DNA of 64,000 nt from Neorhizobium petrolearium (lineage in GTDB: Bacteria; Pseudomonadota; Alphaproteobacteria; Rhizobiales; Rhizobiaceae): assembly GCF_017873175.1 (NCBI RefSeq), contig NZ_JAGGJW010000002.1:248001-312000 (forward strand). The letters are read 5' to 3'. The notes beneath the pieces were generated by a model. That model was not told where the DNA came from. It saw only the letters and a list, made by a program, of their open reading frames with translations, and made no database searches. Made by a program: the position numbers and the translations under genes. Of this stretch, positions 56,347-64,000 are shown one piece after another (positions within the stretch are counted from its first letter, which is position 1; each line of letters opens with the position of its first letter).

Positions 56347-56365
56347 GCCGGGGCACAGTCCCGGC
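56347..56365 (+). other. Hairpin after binding protein gene
   Basis: GCCGGG (56347-56352) pairs with CCCGGC (56360-56365) over a 7-nt loop, 34 nt after the stop and in the 172-nt gap before the 861-aa gene. It matches the pattern of hairpins after the other binding protein genes here. Confidence 0.5.
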
Positions 56366-56485
56366 CGGCCGCGTCTATGTCCGATTTAGTGAATTCATCC
56401 GCCGGAAGACGGCGAGCCGCGACGCCTCACCCAAGAGTGCTCCGAGAAAGCGGTGAATTCGAGCCTGTTTTAGAGGAATGACGTT

Positions 56486-59071
56486 ATGACTGCATCGGCT
56501 TCGGTCACCATTGTTCTCCCGGGGACGGATACCGCCCCGCCGGTTCGCTGGGCCGCGGCCGAACTGCAAAATGTGCTCGCGCGCCGGAACGTGGAGGCCA
56601 GGATCGCCGATGCGGCGCAGTCCGGTATCGTTATCAATGTCTTCGGAGCCGGCCTGCCCAGCACTCGAGAACTGCCTGTGGAACTGCCTGAAACGCCGGA
56701 AAGCTTCGCGCTCGTCCGGCAGGGCGACATCATCACCGCCTGGGGTTCCGATACGCGCGGACTGGTCTTCGCGCTGACGGAATTAGCCGATCGGGTGCGC
56801 TTCGCACCAGGCCAAGATCTATTCGAAGGCACTTTCCCGCTTGTCGAGCAACCATCTGCCCGCGTCCGAAGCATGAGCCGGCTGTTTTGCAGTGAGCAGG
56901 AAGACAAGGTCTGGTTCTACGACCGCCAGCAATGGCGCGAATACCTGTCGATGCTTGCAGCCAACCGCTTCAACCGTTTTTCGCTCGCGCTCGGTTTTGG
57001 TTACAACTACCCCTACCACAATCCATGGATTACCGACGTCTATTTCTATTTCCCCTATCCCTACCTGCTTAACCTGCCCGGCCATGACGTGAGGGTCGAG
57101 GAACTGCCGGACGACGAGCGTGAGCTGAACCTGGAAATGCTGAAGTTCATCGGCCAGGAGGCTGCCAAGCGAGGGCTCGAATTCCAGCTTGCGCTCTGGA
57201 CCCAACGATACGACTTCGATGACGTGCCGCGCGCCAATTACACCGTCACGGGCATAACCAAAGACAATCTCGCCCCCTATTGTCGCGAGGCTATCACGAC
57301 GCTTCTGAAGGAAGTGCCCGAAATTACCGGGCTTACCTTCCGTGTCCATGTGGAGGGCGGCATCGCCGAGGGCGAATACGGCTTCTGGGAAGAAGCTTTC
57401 GCCGGCGTTGCCGCCGCCGGCCGTCCGATCGAAATCGACATGCACGGCAAGGGCCTCGACCACAGGATGATCGGGATCGCCCGCGCCAGCGGCATGCCGA
57501 TCGCGGCCTCGCCGAAATATCTGGCTGAGCACATGGGCCCGCCCTATCACCAGTCGGCCATCCGCGACAAGGAATATCCGCCGGAATTCGCACGGAGCGC
57601 GCGAGAGCAGTTGAGCGAGGGCTCGCGAAAGTTCCTGCGGTATTCCTATGGCGATCTCTTGACCGCGGACAAGGACTACAAGGTCATTTACCGCATCTGG
57701 CCAGGCACGCAGCGTGTGCTTCTCTGGGGAGATCCAGAGTTTGCCGCAGGCTACGGACGCAGTTCCATGTTTGCCGGCTCCGACGGAGTCGAATGGTGTG
57801 AACCTTTGGGCTTCAAGGGGCGTATGGGAACCGGCATCCCGGGTGGGCGCTTCAACTACCAGAAACAGGGCCTTGCCACCCGTTACGACTGGCAGAAATA
57901 CGACTATCAGTACCGCATCTGGGGGCGGTTGCTTTATAACCCGGATGCGCCACGCGAAAGCTGGATGCGCTACCTCACCAAGACCTGCGGCGATACAGCA
58001 GAGGCCTGCGAAAAGGGGCTGTCATGGGCGAGTCGGGTCCTGCCGCTGGTCACACTGGCGCATGGCCCGTCGGCATCCAACAACCACTATTGGCCGGAGG
58101 TCTACACCAACCTCGCCCTGATCGACGGTTCGGGACGGAGAGCCTATGGCTTTGATATGGAGGGACCGGTCCGCTTCGGTAACGCTCCGACCTTCGATCC
58201 CGCACTCTTTGCCAATGCGCGTGAATACATTGAATTGCTGCTCAACGGAAAGGCATCGCACCGCTATACCCCGCTCGATGTCGCCGACTGGCTGGACGAG
58301 ATGGCGCATGGTTGCGAGAGCGCAGTCCTCAAGGCGACCGGCACCAAAAGTTTCGGCAACATCGCCGTGCAGCGGATGATCGTCGACATCCAGATCTGCG
58401 CAGGGCTGGCACGCTTCTTCGCTGAACGCTTCCGGGCGGCATGCTGGGCCGAGCTCTTCGTCGCAACCAAGGTCACGACGCTAATGGATCGTGTCATCGA
58501 CCATGCGAACCGCTCGCTGATGGCCTGGGAAAAGATCGCCGACACTTCCCGTGATCTCTACATGGATGACCTTACCTACGGCCCACAGTCCTGGCTGCGT
58601 GGCTCGTGGCATTCGCGACTACCGGAAATGCGTGCGGAACTGGCCGATCTGGAATCGCTCCGTGGCGGCGGCTCTTATGAAAGCGTCAGGGCCGAACCAG
58701 CGGTGGCAGCCACGATCGCGGCGCTGGAAGCACGCCGACCCGTCTCATCAAGCGCGTCCTCCGTGCATGGTGCCCCAACCTTCAAACCGGGCGAAGATTT
58801 CGTGATCCGCTTCGCCGGAGAGGCCGATGGTGAGCCCCTCCTCCACTACCGGCACGTCAATCAGGCTGAGCGCTGGATATCTCTGCCGATGAGGCGGTGG
58901 GAGGATAACTTCGTCGCTGCCATCCCGGGCGACTACACACGCTCGAAGTATCACTTGCAGTATTTCGTCAGCTTTGAGCGCAACGGACGAAATTTCTTAT
59001 CGCCGGGATTGCAGCCGAACCTCGCCAACGAGCCTTATTTGACGTCCTTGCAGGAGAGAGGCTGGCAGTAG
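56486..59071 (+). CDS. Large putative glycoside hydrolase of unknown family, 861 aa
   Basis: I do not recognise an established family with confidence. The first 120 residues look like the non-catalytic domain that precedes the barrel in alpha-glucuronidases and hexosaminidases (GH67/GH20 type): VRWAAAELQNVLARRN and IITAWGSDTRGLVFALTELA. A barrel-like region follows (about 130-450) rich in Trp, Tyr and Phe (LALGFGYNYPYHNPWITDVY), with acidic clusters such as RVHVEGGIAEGEYGFWEEAF near residue 287. The middle is helical, and the last 80 residues (HYRHVNQAERWISLPMRRWE) look like a beta-sandwich. No signal peptide, so cytoplasmic. It lies between the binding protein and permease genes, so its substrate should be what the transporter imports. 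Confidence 0.75.
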   Translation: MTASASVTIVLPGTDTAPPVRWAAAELQNVLARRNVEARIADAAQSGIVINVFGAGLPSTRELPVELPETPESFALVRQGDIITAWGSDTRGLVFALTELADRVRFAPGQDLFEGTFPLVEQPSARVRSMSRLFCSEQEDKVWFYDRQQWREYLSMLAANRFNRFSLALGFGYNYPYHNPWITDVYFYFPYPYLLNLPGHDVRVEELPDDERELNLEMLKFIGQEAAKRGLEFQLALWTQRYDFDDVPRANYTVTGITKDNLAPYCREAITTLLKEVPEITGLTFRVHVEGGIAEGEYGFWEEAFAGVAAAGRPIEIDMHGKGLDHRMIGIARASGMPIAASPKYLAEHMGPPYHQSAIRDKEYPPEFARSAREQLSEGSRKFLRYSYGDLLTADKDYKVIYRIWPGTQRVLLWGDPEFAAGYGRSSMFAGSDGVEWCEPLGFKGRMGTGIPGGRFNYQKQGLATRYDWQKYDYQYRIWGRLLYNPDAPRESWMRYLTKTCGDTAEACEKGLSWASRVLPLVTLAHGPSASNNHYWPEVYTNLALIDGSGRRAYGFDMEGPVRFGNAPTFDPALFANAREYIELLLNGKASHRYTPLDVADWLDEMAHGCESAVLKATGTKSFGNIAVQRMIVDIQICAGLARFFAERFRAACWAELFVATKVTTLMDRVIDHANRSLMAWEKIADTSRDLYMDDLTYGPQSWLRGSWHSRLPEMRAELADLESLRGGGSYESVRAEPAVAATIAALEARRPVSSSASSVHGAPTFKPGEDFVIRFAGEADGEPLLHYRHVNQAERWISLPMRRWEDNFVAAIPGDYTRSKYHLQYFVSFERNGRNFLSPGLQPNLANEPYLTSLQERGWQ

Positions 59072-59151
59072 GCAGGTGATTGCGCAAGGATAGCCTGCCC
59101 GTGCTGCGAGGAGGCAAAACGGACACCGCGACCAGGGAGGAGGAAAACACC

Positions 59152-60087
59152 ATGGCGCGATATCTTCTGTTGAGATTGGCGGATGCCGTTCCCACAGTCC
59201 TGCTGGTTCTGACCCTCGTCTTCATCGCGATGCGCATTCTGCCGGGCGATCCGGCGATCGCGGCGCTCGGAGATATGGCGACGCCGGAACAGCTCGAAAT
59301 TTTCCGCGAGCGTATGGGCCTGAACGCGCCTCTTTGGCAGCAATACATCGACTTCGTCTGGGGCATGCTGACGCTCGATTTCGGCACGTCGCTGATGAAC
59401 AATCAATCGGTGCTGCGGCTGATCGGCTATAACCTGCCCTACACGATCGAATTGACTATCGTCGCCATGATTCTGGGCGTCGGCTCTGGTATTCCGCTCG
59501 GCGTGCTGGCGGCGACCCATCGTAACAAGGCCGCCGACAGTGCGGTGCGCGGCTTCTCACTGCTCGGCTATGCGGTGCCGGATTTTTACCTGGGAGCCCT
59601 GCTTCTCATCACCTTCTCGCTGAACCTCGGGCTTTTTCCCATCAATGGCGGCGGGGAGGGTTTTCTCGACCGGATGCATCACGTCTTCCTGCCGGCCGTC
59701 ACGCTGGCATTGGTCAAGGCGGCCTTCATAGGGCGGCTCACGCGAACGTCCCTGCTGGAAGTCTTCGGCAAGGATTACATCCGCACGGCGCGGGCCAAGG
59801 GCGCAAGGGAACCCAGGGTCATCTACCGGCACGGGCTGCGCAATGCCCTGCTGCCGCTCACCACCGGGATCGGCCTCAGCACGCTCGCCACTTTGTCGGG
59901 ATCGGTGGCAATCGAACTGGTGTTCAATCGCCCGGGCATTGGCAAGCTGCTCATCAGCGCCATCTCGGAACGCGATTATGCAGTCATCCAGGGCGGCGTC
60001 GTGATTTTCGCGATGTTCGTCGTGCTCATCAACCTCATGATGGACCTCGTCTATATCGTCGTCGATCCCAGAATTCGGGTGCAGTGA
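59152..60087 (+). CDS. Dpp/Opp-type ABC transporter permease (DppB-like)
   Basis: A 311-residue channel subunit with six membrane segments. It has the family opening RYLLLRLADAVPTVLLVLTL, the periplasmic RMGLNAPLWQQYIDFVWG stretch and an EAA loop region GKDYIRTARAKGAREPRVIY. GGGAGGAGG precedes the ATG at 59152; the 80 nt between it and the 861-aa gene hold nothing else. The next gene overlaps its stop. Confidence 0.94.
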   Translation: MARYLLLRLADAVPTVLLVLTLVFIAMRILPGDPAIAALGDMATPEQLEIFRERMGLNAPLWQQYIDFVWGMLTLDFGTSLMNNQSVLRLIGYNLPYTIELTIVAMILGVGSGIPLGVLAATHRNKAADSAVRGFSLLGYAVPDFYLGALLLITFSLNLGLFPINGGGEGFLDRMHHVFLPAVTLALVKAAFIGRLTRTSLLEVFGKDYIRTARAKGAREPRVIYRHGLRNALLPLTTGIGLSTLATLSGSVAIELVFNRPGIGKLLISAISERDYAVIQGGVVIFAMFVVLINLMMDLVYIVVDPRIRVQ

Positions 60088-60976
60088 TGGCTGTCAGCAT
60101 CGAACATTCCGAACTACCGTCCCCTTCCCTCGCACCGGAACCGAGGGCGCTGAGCCGGCTTGGCTACGAGCTCTTCTCGCGCACATCGACGATGTTCGCA
60201 TTTGCGGTCGTCGTAATCTTCGTGTTCGTCGCGGTCTTCGCGCCGCTTCTCGCACCTTATGATCCACTCGCCCAGAGCATCCTCAAGATCAACCGGCTGC
60301 CTTCCGCCGACAATTGGCTCGGCACCGACCAGTTTGGGCGCGACGTCCTGTCGAGGATGATCTACGGTTCGCGGAATTCGTTGATCTTCGGCCTCATCTC
60401 GCCGGTGCTGGCGGCGATCTGCGGTACGGTGCTTGGCGTGGTTGCCGGGTATTTCGGCGGTATCATAGACCGCATCATTTCCCGCCTGATTGACCTGCTC
60501 CTCGCCTTCCCCGAATTGCTGCTCGCCATCATGATCGCGGCGGTGCTGGGCGGCGGCTTCTGGAATGTCATCGCCGTAATCACGGTCGCCTTCGTTCCGG
60601 GCTTTGCCCGCGTGGCGCGCGCTTCGACGCTTGCAGTCAAGCAGGAACCCTATGTGGAGGCAGCCATCGCAGTCGGCGTGCGGACACCGGTCATCATCTT
60701 CCGCCACGTGATCCCCAATATCGCCGCACCGATCGTCGTGCTGATGACGCTCTGGGTCGCCTCGGCCATCCGCCTCGAAGCGTCGCTGAGCTTCCTCGGC
60801 ATCGGCACGCAGCCGCCGAATCCGAGCTGGGGCAACATCATCCGCGATGGCCTCAACAATCTCTTCGGCTCGCCCTGGCCGATCATCGGGGCCGGCTTCG
60901 CCATCACCTGTGTTGTCCTTTCGTTCAACCTCCTGGGTGATGCGGTGCGAGACGTGCTCGATCCGGAGATATCGGA

Positions 60977-60980
<4 letters not shown>
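60087..60980 (+). CDS. Dpp/Opp-type ABC transporter permease (DppC-like)
   Basis: A 297-residue second channel subunit. Visible blocks are GTDQFGRDVLSRMIYGSRNS near residue 74, the docking loop TLAVKQEPYVEAAIAVGVRT and the C-terminal IGTQPPNPSWGNIIRDG. The ATG at 60087 overlaps the preceding stop by one base (TGATG); a GTG at 60084 is less likely. The stop overlaps the ATPase start in ATGA. Confidence 0.94.
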
Positions 60981-61980
<1,000 letters not shown>

Positions 61981-61984
<4 letters not shown>

Positions 61985-63000
61985 CCGATCCCATCATTCG
62001 CGTCAACGACCTCGGCAAGACATTCGGCTCCGGCATGCGGCTCAGCCTTGCGAAACAGGCTGACGAGGTGCGGGCCGTCGACGGCTGCTCTTTCGAGATC
62101 AATCGCAGCGAGACGTTGGCACTCGTGGGCGAGTCCGGCTGTGGCAAATCCACGCTCGGGCGGCTCTTGTTGCGGTTGATCGATGCAACCGCGGGCAAGG
62201 TCTATTTCGAGAATACTGAACTGACTGACCTGCCCGCTGCGCGCATGCGAGACATGCGCCGCCACCTGCAGATGATCTTCCAGGACCCTTACGGCTCGCT
62301 CAGCCCTCGCCGTACGATCGCGCAGATCATCGCCGAACCTCTCGACGTGTTTGGCTTGGTCCGCTCGGGTCGCCAGCGGCGCGAACGCGTCGCCGACCTC
62401 ATGACCCAGGTCGGACTTTCGCCAAGCTTCATGGACAGGCATCCGCGCCAGTTCTCCGGCGGCCAGCGCCAGCGCATCGGCATCGCCCGCGCCATCGCCG
62501 TCGATCCGAGCTTTATCGTGGCCGACGAACCCGTTTCCGCCCTCGACGTTTCCGTGCAGGCGCAGATCATCAACCTGATGCAGGACTTGCAGAAGCAAAA
62601 AGGCTTCTCGTTCCTGTTCATCGCCCATGACCTCGCTGTGGTGCGCCATATTGCCGATCGGGTTGCGGTTATGTATCTCGGCAGGATCGTCGAGATCGGG
62701 CCGAAGAAGCAGATCTACGGCATGCCTCAACATCCCTATACGCAGGCGCTTCTATCGGCGGCCCCAGAGCCGGATCCCGACCGCAAGGGAAAGCGGATCA
62801 TTTTGGAGGGAGACGTCCCAAGCCCCAAGCGCGTCCCATCAGGGTGCAGTTTTCATACCCGTTGTCCGATCCGTCAGGATATCTGCGGCATCGAGCGGCC
62901 ACCCTTGCGCGAGGTGGCGCCGGGTCAGCTCGCGGCCTGTCATTTTGCAAAGCCGTTTCCGATCCCTCGGCCGACGTCATCTCAAGCGGTTCCGGCCTGA
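61981..63000 (+). CDS. Dpp/Opp-type ABC transporter ATPase (DppF-like)
   Basis: A 339-residue second ATPase with Walker A GESGCGKSTLG near residue 55, signature FSGGQRQRIGIARAIA, Walker B FIVADEPVSALD and the end GCSFHTRCPIRQDIC. The ATG at 61981 overlaps the previous stop. It is the last gene of the LacI-controlled operon and is followed by a strong hairpin, then a convergent gene. Confidence 0.94.
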
Positions 63001-63020
63001 TAAAATCAACAGGAAATGTC

Positions 63021-63056
63021 CGAAGACCGGCGAGGTACGCGCATCGCCGGTCTTCG
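63021..63056. terminator. Strong hairpin between convergent transport operons
   Basis: A perfect 13-bp stem, CGAAGACCGGCGA (63021-63033) with 63044-63056, and a 10-nt loop, 20 nt after the DppF-like stop. No T-run follows. Another 119 nt separate it from the end of the opposite gene and hold no gene I can see. Confidence 0.65.
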
Positions 63057-63175
63057 CGGGTCCGCGATAGGGTCAGGTCGGAGCTGCTTTTCGAGAAGAG
63101 AACGCACCCTTCTGGAGAAGGCTATCCCCGAAGATCACTCAACAGGGATAGATAGTAGGCGCTGGAAGAATTATA

Positions 63176-64000
63176 TCACGCCGTTTTGGTCGCGCGATGG
63201 AAGCGCCAGCGGGCATAGCCGCTCTTCACTGGGTAACCGAGATCAACGCGTTTGTTGCGCGCCACGGTGAAGGACAGCGTCGACAGGCCGATCAACGGCA
63301 GATCGCGGAGCACCTGCAGCTCGATCTTTTTGCAGAGATCCACATAGGTCTTGTAATCGGTCGCTTGCAGGGCCTGGTTGAGCAGATCGTCGATACCCGG
63401 CATCGCCACGCCGTAATGGCTGTAGGCGCCGCCACCCTTGCCGTCCGGCTTTACTTCCGATTTCGACGAAAGCTGCTGGAAATAAAGCTGCGTCGGGATC
63501 GGCGGATAGCTCGAAGAGTGCATCGCGAGCGTGTTCTTGTCGCTGCGATTGTCGGCGTGATAGGCCGTGTGGTCGCCGATTTTGAGGTTCATGCGCAGAC
63601 CGACGGCACGCAACTGCTCCTGTACGATGAGCATGGTTGAGGAATAATCCTCGCGCTGGCTGCAATTGCTGTCGAAATCGAAGCCGTCGGGAAAACCTGC
63701 TTCCGCCAACAGGGCCTTGGCCTTTTCCGGATCGTACTTGTATTGCAGTTCCGGCGGCAGATCCTCGGTCTTGAAGCCAGCCGGGAAGAAATCCGGCTGC
63801 AGGCCGGCCATGAAGCCACCCATCGGCTTCAGCGCCTCGGCGACCGCATGCCGGTCGATCGCATACATGACCGCCTGACGGACCTTCAGGTTGTCAAAAG
63901 GCTTGCGCTTGAGATTGATATGCAGGGTATTGAACGAACCCGGCTGCGTCATGTCGAACTGCAGGGTGGGGTCACGCTGCAGCATCGAATCCACCCAGCC
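63176..64000 (-). CDS. Dpp/Opp-type substrate-binding protein, truncated by window edge
   Basis: The C-terminal 274 residues of a family 5 solute-binding protein; its start lies beyond the window. From the edge it reads GWVDSMLQRDPTLQFD, then KRKPFDNLKVRQAVMYAIDR, NCSQREDYSSTMLIVQEQLR and SHYGVAMPGIDDLLNQAL. These align block by block with the binding protein at 54694-56313 (GWVPSIQQR, VKPFDDVRVRQA, QREDYSSVML, SHYGVAIPGIDDML), so the two are paralogues. It converges on the LacI-controlled operon. It may belong to a second related transporter outside the window or serve as an alternative ligand receptor. Confidence 0.9.
   Translation of the reverse strand, partial: GWVDSMLQRDPTLQFDMTQPGSFNTLHINLKRKPFDNLKVRQAVMYAIDRHAVAEALKPMGGFMAGLQPDFFPAGFKTEDLPPELQYKYDPEKAKALLAEAGFPDGFDFDSNCSQREDYSSTMLIVQEQLRAVGLRMNLKIGDHTAYHADNRSDKNTLAMHSSSYPPIPTQLYFQQLSSKSEVKPDGKGGGAYSHYGVAMPGIDDLLNQALQATDYKTYVDLCKKIELQVLRDLPLIGLSTLSFTVARNKRVDLGYPVKSGYARWRFHRATKTA

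Overview
The window reads as a gene-dense, high-GC stretch of an alphaproteobacterium. It is most likely a member of the Rhizobiaceae (Rhizobium, Agrobacterium or Ensifer relatives). This rests on codon use, the ugpBAECQ and arcDABC organisation, the many solute-uptake cassettes each with its own regulator, and FixK/FNR-type boxes. The accessory catabolic content would suit a chromid or large plasmid, but that is inference. I see no tRNA, rRNA, CRISPR array, insertion sequence or phage gene.

Region 1 (1-16 kb) looks like a low-oxygen and stress island. It holds the 3' part of a groEL paralogue, a glucokinase-fold protein with a degenerate active site, a PEP synthase, the complete arginine deiminase operon arcD-arcA-arcB-arcC, a flavin reductase-like protein, a small unknown protein, and the PrkA kinase / DUF444 / SpoVR operon. 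Three FNR/FixK-like boxes lie in the glk-pps gap, before arcD and before prkA. The arcD and prkA boxes sit at the distance from a plausible -10 expected of class II activation.

Region 2 (16-42 kb) is a series of uptake cassettes, each with a regulator. They are ugpBAECQ with a divergent ROK regulator and paired operators; a LysR gene followed by an acyl-CoA ligase, a creatininase-family amidohydrolase, a CocE-like hydrolase and a polyamine-type ABC transporter; a TAXI-TRAP transporter with an IclR regulator, an aromatic-ring-type FAD monooxygenase and a luciferase-like monooxygenase; then on the minus strand a DapA-family aldolase, a sialidase-like protein, an iron alcohol dehydrogenase and a PdxA2-like dehydrogenase.

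Region 3 (43-64 kb) holds two Dpp/Opp-type ABC transporters. The first, at 43.4-49.2 kb, is followed by a four-carbon-acid sugar kinase (DUF1537) and a FadR-type regulator. With the PdxA2-like gene on the other side of the divergent promoter this forms a split threonate/erythronate-type module. The second, at 54.7-63.0 kb, is controlled by a LacI repressor whose perfect 16-bp operator covers the promoter. It is linked to two large glycosidase-like proteins without signal peptides, an 861-aa one of unknown family and a 731-aa GHL6-type one. I propose an import-then-degrade pathway for an unidentified oligosaccharide; this is the most promising undescribed system here. A paralogous substrate-binding protein, cut by the window end, faces this operon.
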